Assembly: GCF_002165775.1 (NCBI RefSeq) | Contig: NZ_NDYP01000001.1 | Span: 1 to 64,000 of the forward strand | Origin: Campylobacter concisus | GTDB lineage: Bacteria; Campylobacterota; Campylobacteria; Campylobacterales; Campylobacteraceae | Direction: 5' to 3' | DNA length: 64,000 nt | In this document: piece after piece, positions 44,477 through 53,122 of the stretch | How positions within the stretch are numbered: position 1 is the first letter of the stretch | Layout of the letters: each line of letters starts with the position of its first letter | Made by a program: the position numbers and the translations under genes | The notes under the pieces: model-generated | Databases searched by the model: none | Seen by the model: only the letters and a program-made list of their open reading frames with translations | Told to the model about the DNA's origin: nothing

Positions 44477-44556
44477 TTTTTATCCTTTTTTTGAAAGAGC
44501 ATTTTAAAATTTAAGTGCTTAAAGGCTAGTATAACGCAAAAATTTCAAGGAAAAAC

Positions 44557-44850
44557 ATGAGAAAAATAGCTATTTTTGCCATTTTGCTTGGCGTAAATTT
44601 AGTCCATGCAAACGATGTTTGCAATGAATATATCAAGCAAAGTAGGCTCTATCTTGATGAGCTTTATGCCAAAGAGAGCAAGCGACTTGCAAATGACGAA
44701 AAGGCGTTAAGGCTTTTTGAGCTTAAATTTGATGAGTTTAAACAAAGACAAAGCGGCCAAGAAGCCATAATTTTACAAAACAAAGATGAGAAATTTTGCA
44801 AAAGAAAGCTTGAAGAGACAAATAAACTTTTAAATGATCTAAAAAAATAG
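44557..44850 (+). CDS. Small hypothetical periplasmic protein
   Basis: The 97-residue protein has a clear signal peptide (MRKIAIFAILLGVNLVHA) and a mature helical, charged region with two cysteines, Cys22 and Cys82, which could form a disulfide. AAGGAAAAA precedes the ATG. It converges with ung one base apart. No family is recognised. Confidence 0.65.
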   Translation: MRKIAIFAILLGVNLVHANDVCNEYIKQSRLYLDELYAKESKRLANDEKALRLFELKFDEFKQRQSGQEAIILQNKDEKFCKRKLEETNKLLNDLKK

Positions 44851-44851
44851 A

Positions 44852-45544
44852 TCAAATTTTTACGTTTAGATCCCAGTCTATTGGCGTTTTGCCGTGGTTT
44901 GCTAGGTAGATATTTGCCTTTGAAAAGTGCCTGCAGCCAAAAAATGCTCCACGAGCCAGCGGACTTGGGTGGGCTGCCTCTAAGATGAGGTGCTTGCTAG
45001 CGTCTATAAGTGGTGCTTTTGCCTTGGCTGGGTTGCCCCAAAGCATAAAAACTACGTTTTGTAAATTTTCGCTTATCTTTTTTATGACGGCGTCTGTAAA
45101 GCCCTGCCAGCCAAAGCTAGCGTGAGAATTTGCCACTCCAGCGCTAACGCTTAAAGTTGAGTTTAGTAGTAGTACGCCTTGCTTTGCCCACTTTGTAAGA
45201 TCGCCGCTATTTGGCTCTTTTATGCCAAGATCAGCGTAAATTTCTTTATAAATATTTACAAGACTTGGTGGGACTTTTACGCCACTAGGCACTGAAAAGC
45301 TTAGCCCCATGGCTTGATTTGCGCCGTGGTATGGATCTTGGCCTAGGATGACGACTTTGACAGAGCGAAATGGCGTTAGGTTAAATGCATTAAATATAAG
45401 CGCACTTGGTGGATAGACGGTGCCAGTGCTCTTTGCTTTTAAGAAATTTTCTTTGATACGCGCGAAATTTTCACTCAAAAACTCATCTTTTAGCACTTCT
45501 TTCCAGCCTGGCTCGATCTTTATACCATCTAAATTTATCTGCAT
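44852..45544 (-). CDS. ung: Uracil-DNA glycosylase
   Basis: The start is ATG at 45544, preceded by AGGAAA; a longer frame to 45598 would add 18 residues outside the family. The 230-residue enzyme has the water-activating GQDPYHG, KQGVLLLNSTLSVSAGVANS, FMLWGNPAKAKAPLI and the DNA-loop HPSPLARGAFFGCRHFSKAN. It removes uracil from DNA. Confidence 0.96.
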   Translation of the reverse strand: MQINLDGIKIEPGWKEVLKDEFLSENFARIKENFLKAKSTGTVYPPSALIFNAFNLTPFRSVKVVILGQDPYHGANQAMGLSFSVPSGVKVPPSLVNIYKEIYADLGIKEPNSGDLTKWAKQGVLLLNSTLSVSAGVANSHASFGWQGFTDAVIKKISENLQNVVFMLWGNPAKAKAPLIDASKHLILEAAHPSPLARGAFFGCRHFSKANIYLANHGKTPIDWDLNVKI

Positions 45545-45609
45545 TTTCCTGCCTTTTGTAAGTTTTAGCAGTATAATTTTAACTAAAAATTTATCCAAAG
45601 GAAAGAGCT

Positions 45610-46176
45610 GTGTCTGAGCAAATTTTTAATAAGATCCACGATCTTCTTAGCAATAATGAAGCTAAATTTAAAGTTCTAAACCATGAGAGTGCGACCACTT
45701 CAGAAGAGGTAGCAAAACTTAGGGGAACAAAGATGAGCCAAGGCGCAAAGGCTCTAGTTTGCTCTATAAAAGGAGTAGATGAGGAAAAATTTAGGCAAAT
45801 TTTTAAAGATGAAAATGTGCTAAATGATTATTTGCTAAGCGATGAAAAGCCAGCGATGAAGGCTGGTAAAACTTATATTTTGGCTATTTTGCCAGCCGAT
45901 ATGCAAGCAAATCTTGATAGCTTGACACAAAAATTTGACGGCAAAAGGGCAAGCCTAGCTAGTCCAGATGAAGTTTTGGCATTGACAGACTGTGTTTTTG
46001 GTTCAGTGCCACCATTTAGCTTTCATAAAAATTTACACATTGTAGTTGATGAAAGGTTGCTACAAAGAAACGATGAGATCGCATTTAATGCGGGACTACT
46101 TGATAGATCGATCATTTTAAATACAAAAGATTATAAGAAGATAGTACGACCAACGCTAATAAATTTTGCAGAATAA
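45610..46176 (+). CDS. YbaK/aminoacyl-tRNA deacylase-domain protein
   Basis: The start is GTG at 45610, 6 bases after AAAGGAAAG. The 188-residue protein has the YbaK/ProX fold: ATTSEEVAKLRGTKMSQGAK, followed by ALVCSIKG and VLALTDCVFGSVPPFSFHKN. Such free-standing domains hydrolyse mischarged tRNAs (Cys- or Ala-tRNA-Pro). The Lys-Gly-region motif is GAKALV, as in family members. Specificity is unknown. Confidence 0.82.
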   Translation: MSEQIFNKIHDLLSNNEAKFKVLNHESATTSEEVAKLRGTKMSQGAKALVCSIKGVDEEKFRQIFKDENVLNDYLLSDEKPAMKAGKTYILAILPADMQANLDSLTQKFDGKRASLASPDEVLALTDCVFGSVPPFSFHKNLHIVVDERLLQRNDEIAFNAGLLDRSIILNTKDYKKIVRPTLINFAE

Positions 46177-46180
46177 AAAA

Positions 46181-46208
46181 AGTGCTAGGCTAACCACTTC
46201 CTAGCACT
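46181..46208. terminator. 9-bp hairpin with A-run on one side
   Basis: AGTGCTAGG / CCTAGCACT with a 10-base loop lies 5 bases after the deacylase stop. The best U-run (seven U) would follow the stem on the minus strand; on the plus strand only AAATATT follows. It probably ends the deacylase transcript inefficiently. Beyond it, 46209-46527 holds only AT-rich leader sequence with the thrS promoter region. Confidence 0.5.
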
Positions 46209-46527
46209 AAATATTGTCGGGAGAAAAATGAATTTAAATAATGCAAAGACGAGAAATTGCTAAATTCATTTCAAGAACAAATATTATCAGGCATAATCTT
46301 AAAGTATAATAAATTATATAAATAAAAAGCTTTAAATTTAGGGATTTATATATTTAAATATAAATATATATATTTCATAAATAAATTTATATATCAAAGC
46401 TTGTGGATTTAAAAAGAATTTATAAAAATTTGCTTAGTAAATATTAAGTTTAGCTTAAAGCCCATTTCGATAAAATCCTTAATCGTTCTTTTATCGTAAA
46501 AAAGACAATTTGATATAAGGAAAAACA

Positions 46528-48348
46528 ATGAGCGATATCATCGCATACAAACTAAATGGCGAAATAGTCGATACACAAAGTATCGCAGGGCGTGAAAGTG
46601 GTGCTGAGCCTATCTATTTTGACAACTCAAAAGAAGCACTACACGTTATCAGACACTCCTGTGCACACCTCATGGCACAAGCTATCAAATCACTCTATCC
46701 AAAGGCGAAATTCTTTGTCGGACCAAACGTAGAAGATGGATTTTATTATGATTTTAGAGTTGATGATGAGGGCACGAAGCTAGGCGAGAGCGATCTAGCA
46801 GCGATCGAAGAAAAAATGAAAGAGCTTGCTGAGAAGAAATTTGACATAGTCAAAACTTGCTCGACCAAAGCTAATATGAGTGAAAAATTTAAAGACGACG
46901 ATCTAAAACAAGAGGTCTTAAAAAGAATTCCAGATGGCGAAGTGAGTAGCTATTCGCAAGGCGATTTTGAAGATCTTTGCCGTGGACCACACGTACCAAA
47001 TACTAAATTTTTAAAATTTTTCAAGCTTACACGCGTGGCTGGAGCTTATCTTGGAGGCGATGAGAGCCGTGAGATGCTAACTAGAATTTATGGCACAGCT
47101 TATGCAGATAAAGAGAGTTTAAAAGAGCACATCCGCATCATCGAAGAGGCCAAAAAGCGTGACCATAGAAAGCTTGGTACCGAGATGAAACTATTTACTT
47201 TTGATGAAGAAGTGGGTGGTGGCTTGCCGATCTGGTTACCAAATGGTGGACGCTTGCGCTCTAAGTTAGAGCAAATTTTATACAAAGCCCATCGCGACCG
47301 TGGCTACGAGCCAGTGCGTGGGCCAGAGCTTTTAAAAGCTGACGTGTGGAGAAGAAGCGGTCACTACGCAAACTATAAAGAAAATATGTACTTTACGACG
47401 ATCGATGAGGCAGAATACGGCATCAAGCCAATGAACTGCGTTGGTCACATCAAAGTTTATCAAAGTGATATCAGGTCTTACCGCGATCTACCGCTTAAAT
47501 TTTTCGAATACGGCGTCGTGCATCGCCACGAAAAAAGCGGCGTTTTACACGGACTTTTCAGGGTACGTGAATTTGCCCAGGATGACTCACATATCTTTTG
47601 TATGCCGAGCCAAATCAAAGAAAATATCCTAGAAATTTTAAAATTCGCTGGCAAAATAATGGAAAATTTCGGCTTTCATTACGAGATGGAAATTTCAACT
47701 AAGCCTGCAAAAGCGATCGGCGGAGATGAAATTTGGGAAACTGCGACCAAAGCACTAAAAGAAGCGCTTGATGAAAACGGTTTTAAATACGGTATCGACG
47801 AGGGCGGTGGTGCATTTTATGGACCAAAGATCGACATCAAAATCACCGATGCACTTAAAAGAAAATGGCAGTGCGGCACGATCCAGGTTGATTTTAACTT
47901 GCCAGAGCGCTTTGATCTAGGCTACATCGACGCAAATAACGAAAGACAACGCCCCGTAATGCTACATAGAGCCTTACTCGGTAGTTTTGAGAGATTTATA
48001 GGAATTTTACTTGAGCACACTGCTGGTGAGCTACCATTTTTCATAGCTCCAACGCAGGTTGTCATCGTACCTATTAGTGACGCGCATTTAGACTACGCAA
48101 AAGAAATTTCACGTGAGCTAAGAAAGATCAACGTCGATAGTGAGATCGCAAGTAAAAATGAGAGTTTAAATAAGAGAATAAGAACGGCAGAAAAACAAAG
48201 GGTGCCTATGATAGTCGTGCTAGGAGACAACGAAGTAGCGAATAAAAGCGTTGCATTGCGCGACAGACAGGCTAGGACGCAGAGTGATATGAGCTTGGCG
48301 GAATTTATAAATTTAACGAAGGAGAAACTTAGTGAGGTACATTTTTGA
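46528..48348 (+). CDS. thrS: Threonyl-tRNA synthetase
   Basis: The 606-residue class II synthetase has the editing domain motif [16 protein letters not shown] and Cys-Arg-Gly-Pro-His in [12 protein letters not shown], motif 1 around [20 protein letters not shown], motif 2 [20 protein letters not shown] followed by [11 protein letters not shown], motif 3 [18 protein letters not shown], and an anticodon-binding C terminus. The N-terminal TGS domain is shortened (the protein is about 36 residues shorter than in E. coli), as in other Campylobacter. AAGGAAAAA precedes the ATG. infC overlaps its stop. Confidence 0.97.
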   Translation: MSDIIAYKLNGEIVDTQSIAGRESGAEPIYFDNSKEALHVIRHSCAHLMAQAIKSLYPKAKFFVGPNVEDGFYYDFRVDDEGTKLGESDLAAIEEKMKELAEKKFDIVKTCSTKANMSEKFKDDDLKQEVLKRIPDGEVSSYSQGDFEDLCRGPHVPNTKFLKFFKLTRVAGAYLGGDESREMLTRIYGTAYADKESLKEHIRIIEEAKKRDHRKLGTEMKLFTFDEEVGGGLPIWLPNGGRLRSKLEQILYKAHRDRGYEPVRGPELLKADVWRRSGHYANYKENMYFTTIDEAEYGIKPMNCVGHIKVYQSDIRSYRDLPLKFFEYGVVHRHEKSGVLHGLFRVREFAQDDSHIFCMPSQIKENILEILKFAGKIMENFGFHYEMEISTKPAKAIGGDEIWETATKALKEALDENGFKYGIDEGGGAFYGPKIDIKITDALKRKWQCGTIQVDFNLPERFDLGYIDANNERQRPVMLHRALLGSFERFIGILLEHTAGELPFFIAPTQVVIVPISDAHLDYAKEISRELRKINVDSEIASKNESLNKRIRTAEKQRVPMIVVLGDNEVANKSVALRDRQARTQSDMSLAEFINLTKEKLSEVHF

Positions 48349-48863
48349 GTAAGGAAAATGAAGTATTGCTCAATGAGGACATAAGGGCGAGAGAGGTAAG
48401 ATGTGTAGGGGATGATGGCACGGCATACGGTGTCATCTCAAGAGATGAGGCTTTAGAGATCTCAAATAAGCTTGGGCTTGATCTAGTGCTTATAGCGCCA
48501 GATGCGAAGCCGCCAGTTTGCAAGATAATGGACTATGGTAAATTCCGTTATCAGCAAGAGAAAAAGCAAAAAGAAGCCAAGAAAAAGCAAAAAACCATCG
48601 AGATAAAAGAGATAAAACTCTCTGTCAAGATCGCCCAAAACGATATAAACTACAAGGTTAAACACGCAAGCGAGTTTTTGCAAGATGGCAAACACGTTAA
48701 ATTTCGTGTCTTTTTAAAGGGTCGCGAGATGAGCACACCAGAAGCTGGCGTAGCTATGCTTGAGAAGGTCTGGGAAATGATAAAAAATGAAGCTGATCGC
48801 GATAAAGAACCTATGATAGAAGGTCGTTATGTAAATATGCTTGTAACTCCAAAAAAGGGTTAA
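48345..48863 (+). CDS. infC: Translation initiation factor IF-3
   Basis: The 172-residue factor has [60 protein letters not shown], and ends [14 protein letters not shown]. The start is TTG at 48345, overlapping the thrS TGA by 4 bases (TTGA). IF-3 discriminates against non-AUG starts and E. coli infC uses AUU for autocontrol; the TTG here could serve the same purpose. Confidence 0.96.
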   Translation: MSKENEVLLNEDIRAREVRCVGDDGTAYGVISRDEALEISNKLGLDLVLIAPDAKPPVCKIMDYGKFRYQQEKKQKEAKKKQKTIEIKEIKLSVKIAQNDINYKVKHASEFLQDGKHVKFRVFLKGREMSTPEAGVAMLEKVWEMIKNEADRDKEPMIEGRYVNMLVTPKKG

Positions 48864-49595
48864 ATTTTCACAAAGAGCAGGCTCTAGGGCTTACTCTTTG
48901 TTACATTAAATTTTTTTAATACAAAAACTTACAAATAATTATTTTCTAAAAATCCTCTCATTTTATATTTGCTGAATTTACGCAAAGGCGTTTGCAGGGT
49001 TGATACGGCTTACGGTTAAATTTTGTAGAATAAATTTAGGAGTGAATTAATTTAGTAAATTTCGATCTTTGTTTGCTGGAGTTTACCCGCTTTGTTATCG
49101 CTCGCATGAGTATTATGCTGAAAATAATCTAGGCAAATCGACTTTCTTTGCGAGCTTACAAATTTTTAGTGCTTACGTGAGTGTTTTTAAGCTAAATTTT
49201 GCCTAATATCTAGCTAAATTTGGCAATGAGATATCGCTTTAATAATGCTTTTTACAAAAAGCTTTGGCTACTCTTGGTTTTATGTGACGACCAAATTTGA
49301 TGAGAAATTTGCTTGTTCATGGATTAAATGTAGCAAATTTTAATTTTTGCTTACTAGAATTTGCTCCATCCTCTTTCTGCCAACCATTACATAGACACTT
49401 TGCTGAAATTCGACTAGGTAAGAGCTCGCTTGAAAGAGTAAATTTGATAACTTTTTTCGAGTTGTAAATTAATGGTGCCTGTGCGAGAGTTATAAGCTAA
49501 ATTTCGCCTAGCAGCTGTATAAATTTGCTAAAAAATTCGCTTGTTTATAGTTTAAATTTATAAAAGAGAATTTAGGCTGGGTGAGCATAAATTTA
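48864..49595. other. Long spacer without recognisable gene
   Basis: All six frames are broken and no RNA gene, terminator with strong tail or repeat was recognised, apart from the 27-base direct repeat at its right end (49553-49579). The composition alternates AT-rich tracts with GC-balanced patches, as in old decayed coding sequence. Confidence 0.4.
49553..49579 (+). repeat. 27-base direct repeat, copy 1
   Basis: Identical to 51697-51723 (begins TAAATTTATAAAAGAG and ends TTTAGGCTG). Each copy lies 16-17 bases beyond the stop of an SMI1/KNR4-type reading frame, so the repeat is the edge of a duplicated unit. Confidence 0.85.
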
Positions 49596-49887
49596 TTAAA
49601 TTTTATAAGCCATTTCTTGGCAAAAATCAAATGTCCTATAATCTGCTTGGATAAAATTTAGTATTTGCTCATTCTCTGTAAGGACTTCTTCATTTTGCCT
49701 TGTTATATCGATGCCAGCTAACACTATAAAAATTTCTTGCTCGCAACGCGCTTGCTACAAATTTCTTCATCTTTAAACAGCCACACATAAACATACCACT
49801 CGTGCAATCAAGCAAAAGCATCCATGGCAAAAACTTTCAAATTTGTTGCACAAACCTCGCCACTCCACCATTTGCCACCACGCCAGC
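49596..49887 (-). pseudogene. Degenerate copy of the SMI1/KNR4 (SUKH) gene
   Basis: Minus-strand frames reproduce the C-terminal half of the intact gene at 51741-52325. GKWWSGEVCATNLKVFAM matches GKWWQGEARPLNLIVFAV; WLFKDEEICSKRVAS matches WLFGDEELCSRCVAN; IFIVLAGIDITRQNEE and LTENEQILNFIQADYR match FFIALASIDIARLSEE and LPSTEQILKFVQADDT; the end QEMAYKI matches QEMAQI. At least two frameshifts and a deletion break it, and the N-terminal half was not found. It lies on the other side of gdhA from its intact relative. Confidence 0.85.
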
Positions 49888-50126
49888 TTTTTTGACAAAA
49901 TTTCTATTAAATGCTCTAAAAATAGTGATCTGCTCGCCACCTTAGTATCAATATTTTAAATTTAGGCGAGCTTCAAATCCACATCTATCACACCACCACG
50001 AATTTGTCAAAACGAACGCTGCATAAAATACTTCAAACTAGCGTAAATTTGATAGTTTGTCAGTAAAATTTGCTATACAAAAGGCAAACTCTCTTTTAGC
50101 TAAAAGCCCAAACTTATTTCATATTG

Positions 50127-50157
50127 ATTTACGTCCAAATTTAACTTGGACGTAAAT
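50127..50157 (-). terminator. Hairpin downstream of gdhA
   Basis: A 12-bp stem (ATTTACGTCCAA / TTGGACGTAAAT) with a 7-base loop lies 26 bases beyond the gdhA stop. The U-tail on the minus strand is weak. Confidence 0.6.
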
Positions 50158-50183
50158 TTATAGAGCCAAGAGTAAAATCAGCC

Positions 50184-51542
50184 CTACACATACCCTTGAT
50201 CTATCATCGCATCGGCCACTTTTCTAAAGCCCGCGATATTTGAGCCAAGCACCAGATTTCCCTCGTCGCCAAACTCCTTGCTAGTCTCGTAGCTAAGCTC
50301 AAAGATATGATTCATGATGCCGTGTAGTCTGCGATCGACCTCCTCAAAGCTCCACGAAGTCATACCAGCGTTTTGCATCATCTCAAGGCCCGACGTGCCC
50401 ACGCCGCCCGCGTTTGCCGCCTTTGCCGGAGCGAAGTAAAAATCCTTTTGCACTAGCATAAAATTTATCGCATCAAGCGTGCTTGGCATATTTGCGCCCT
50501 CAGCCACGAAGCGACAGCCGTTAGCGTAGAGCGTCTTGATGTCGGCTAGGTGAAGCTCGTTTTGCGTCGCGCACGGAAACGCTCCATCGCACGGCACGTC
50601 CCACACGCCGTTTCTACCCTCTTTGTACTCGCTCACGCTTACGTATTTTGCGCTCGGTCTAAATTTAACGTATTCGCTAAGGCGCGCGCGTTTTACTTCT
50701 TTTAGCTCTTTAAGTACCGCTAGATCTATGCCCTCTGCGTCGTAAACGTATCCGTTTGAATCAGAAACCGTTATAGGCAGCGCGCCTACTTGATAGAGCT
50801 TTTCTACCGTGTAGATGGCGACGTTTCCGCTACCGCTTATGCTGCACTTTTTGCCCTCTAGCCCAAGGCCTGCTTTTTGCAGCATGTTTTGCGTAAAATA
50901 AACTAACCCGTATCCGGTCGCCTCCGTGCGCACTAGGCTGCCGCCCCAGTTTAGGCCTTTGCCAGTTAGGATGCCGTCAAATCTGCCCGTGAGCTTTTTA
51001 TACTGCCCAAACATATAGCCTATCTCGCGCGCGCCCACACCGATGTCGCCTGCGGGCACGTCCACGGTGTTGCCGATGTGGCGGTATAGCTCGCTCATAA
51101 ACGCTTGGCAAAAGCGCATTATCTCGCCCTCGCTCTTGCCTTTTGGATCAAAGGTGCTGCCGCCTTTTGCGCCGCCGATATTTACGCCCGTGAGCGAGTT
51201 TTTAAAAATTTGCTCAAATCCTAGAAATTTTAGCACGCCAAGATCCACGCTAGGATGCAGTCTGATGCCGCCTTTATAGGGGCCGACGGCTGAGTTAAAC
51301 TGCACGCGGTAGCCGTTATTTACCTGCGGTCTGCCGTCATCGCCCGTGTACGTGACGCGAAAGATCACCGTGCGCTCAGGGATGACGATGCGTTCTAGGA
51401 TCGCGTGTTTTTGGTACTTGCTCTCTCTTTTTATAAGCGGCTCGAGGCTGTTTAAAACCTCGGTCGCAGCCTGGACAAAGACGCCTTGACCCGGATTGGT
51501 CTTTTTTATCCACTCCATCGTTTTTTCGATGTACTCGCTCAT
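50184..51542 (-). CDS. gdhA: NADP-specific glutamate dehydrogenase
   Basis: The 452-residue hexameric-type enzyme makes glutamate from 2-oxoglutarate and ammonia. It shows QVNNGYRVQFNSAVGPYKGG, IRLHPSVDLGVLKFLGFEQ, the catalytic region KGGSTFDPKGKSEGEIMRFC, DVPAGDIGVGAREIGYMFGQ, nucleotide site GSGNVAIYTVEKL, and ANAGGVGTSGLEMMQNAGM. The length is normal. Its codons use far more G and C than the neighbours (runs such as GGCGCGCGCG), which suggests import from a more GC-rich relative. It is flanked by an intact and a degenerate SUKH-type gene. GGAG precedes the ATG. Confidence 0.96.
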   Translation of the reverse strand: MSEYIEKTMEWIKKTNPGQGVFVQAATEVLNSLEPLIKRESKYQKHAILERIVIPERTVIFRVTYTGDDGRPQVNNGYRVQFNSAVGPYKGGIRLHPSVDLGVLKFLGFEQIFKNSLTGVNIGGAKGGSTFDPKGKSEGEIMRFCQAFMSELYRHIGNTVDVPAGDIGVGAREIGYMFGQYKKLTGRFDGILTGKGLNWGGSLVRTEATGYGLVYFTQNMLQKAGLGLEGKKCSISGSGNVAIYTVEKLYQVGALPITVSDSNGYVYDAEGIDLAVLKELKEVKRARLSEYVKFRPSAKYVSVSEYKEGRNGVWDVPCDGAFPCATQNELHLADIKTLYANGCRFVAEGANMPSTLDAINFMLVQKDFYFAPAKAANAGGVGTSGLEMMQNAGMTSWSFEEVDRRLHGIMNHIFELSYETSKEFGDEGNLVLGSNIAGFRKVADAMIDQGYV

Positions 51543-51696
51543 TTTGGCTCCTATTCGTCAAATTTTCGTAGTTGAATATTAACTCTCCTAGAAAAAATTT
51601 TTATTTAAATTTATTTTTATATTTTTATTTTAGGCAATGAGCGTTACATATCGAAACTAAATTTATAAAAAGTGGTTTTTGTTTCGATCGCTGGGA

Positions 51697-51723
51697 TAAA
51701 TTTATAAAAGAGAATTTAGGCTG
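51697..51723 (+). repeat. 27-base direct repeat, copy 2
   Basis: Identical to 49553-49579; lies just beyond the stop of the intact SMI1/KNR4-type gene. Confidence 0.85.
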
Positions 51724-51740
51724 AGTGGAGCCTAAATTTA

Positions 51741-52325
51741 CTAAATTTGCGCCATCTCTTGCCAAAGATCAAGTGCTGTGTCGTCTGCTTGGACAAATTT
51801 TAGGATTTGCTCGGTTGATGGCAGGGTTTCTTCACTTAGCCTTGCTATATCGATGCTAGCAAGTGCTATGAAAAATTTCTCAAAGTCGTTTGCGACGCAC
51901 CTGCTGCAAAGCTCCTCATCTCCAAAGAGCCATGCATAGACCGCGCCACTCGTGCAATCAAGCAAAAATATCCACGGATCACCCACGGCAAAGACTATTA
52001 AATTTAAAGGGCGAGCTTCACCTTGCCACCATTTGCCACCAAACTCATCTACGCTATTTAGTCGTACTATCTCGCTTGCATAGTCGCCTCTAGAGCCAAA
52101 TTTGACATTGCAAATTTCAAAATTTCCAAGGTCAAATTTGCTTAAAAGCTTTATAAATTTAGCTGGGAAATTTACGCCAAGAGCTTCTTGTGCGTTTTTA
52201 AGTGCTTGTGTGGTAGCTTGAACATCATTTTGAAGCAAGAGCCTCATGCCAGTCATACCCTCTTGCTCTAGTGGCAAAAAAATTTGATCTAACTTTTGAG
52301 CGATTTCATCTAGCTTTAAAAACAT
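51741..52325 (-). CDS. SMI1/KNR4 (SUKH) superfamily protein, possible immunity protein
   Basis: The 194-residue acidic protein has the SUKH pattern: a helical start, ALGVNFPAKFIKLLSKFDLG (about 48), then a strand region with FGGKWWQGEARPLNLIVFAV, GDPWIFLLDCTSGAVYAWLF (about 115-134), and FEKFFIALASIDIA near the end. SUKH proteins are commonly immunity proteins of contact-dependent or other polymorphic toxins, but no toxin gene is next to it. A degenerate second copy lies at 49596-49887. It is AT-normal, unlike gdhA beside it. Family placement is likely; the immunity role is inference. Confidence 0.75.
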   Translation of the reverse strand: MFLKLDEIAQKLDQIFLPLEQEGMTGMRLLLQNDVQATTQALKNAQEALGVNFPAKFIKLLSKFDLGNFEICNVKFGSRGDYASEIVRLNSVDEFGGKWWQGEARPLNLIVFAVGDPWIFLLDCTSGAVYAWLFGDEELCSRCVANDFEKFFIALASIDIARLSEETLPSTEQILKFVQADDTALDLWQEMAQI

Positions 52326-52452
52326 ATCAGTCCTTTAATTTGCTAAATTTTGGCAAATTTTATCAAATTTATTTCAGCGTGCTTTTAATTTTGGCTCATT
52401 TGTTACCAAATTTAGACCATGATCTTCATAAATTTAAGAAGCTGGCATAGAT

Positions 52453-53110
52453 AACTAAAAAACTAGCAATCACTAAATGTGAGATGTTACAAAGGGTTAA
52501 TGATGAGGTAAATTGGCTTGGTAAAGCCGTGTAGCCCATAAAAGAGATTTATGACGATGCTAAAATATACGAACTTGAGCGCTTTTGCGTACGAATTAGC
52601 TCGCCGCTTATAGTGGAGTGTAAAGAAATTTTGGACGGCGCATCGTTCAAAAGTGGAGCAAAAGATAAAAAACTTAAATGGGGGTGTGCCGCCTAAAGAT
52701 CAGGGCACAAGGATAGGCAAAACCGTCTGGTGGCTAAAGCTTGGCGCATATCTCTACACGCTAGTTTTTCTATGTGAGGGAGTGCTTTGCTTTGGCACTG
52801 CTGACAAGGGCGGACATCTCTATGCTATCGAGGCAAAAAGTGGCGAGGTGATGTTTAAATTTAAAACAAGTGGCGCGGAGCATTTTCCTTGAGTCGATAG
52901 TTAAATTCTACTCGCAAACAACAAAAATAAGCCAATTTTGATAAGCGCTAGAAATGGCTTGCTACTAAAAAAGATAGAGTTTGAAAATTTTGGCTTAGTT
53001 ACAGATCAGATCATGTCAGTAGACTCTACGTTATGGCAAATGATAAAGCTAAGACGTACGCAGTTTGCGCGAGGATTTAGCCTTGGCGAAATTTATCGCC
53101 AAAGCCGTAG
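52453..53110 (+). pseudogene. Remnant of a PQQ-like beta-propeller protein
   Basis: Plus-strand fragments in shifting frames read LQRVNDEVNWLGKAV, IKEIYDDAKIYELERFCVRI, FGTADKGGHLYAIEAKSGEV followed by MFKFKTSGAEHF, ISARNGLLLKKIEFENFGLV and NDKAKTYAVCARI. The third has the blade pattern G-x-x-x-G-H-L-Y-A-x-x-A-x-x-G-x-x-x-F of PQQ-type propellers. Several frameshifts and an in-frame TAG disrupt it. Its original partner or function cannot be inferred. Confidence 0.6.
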
Positions 53111-53122
53111 TGTGAGATAAAA

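Noticed and set aside
46320-46400. AT-rich inverted repeats before thrS as a T-box or replication origin
   Set aside because: No T-box sequence or specifier loop and no DnaA-box cluster; simple AT alternation explains the symmetry.
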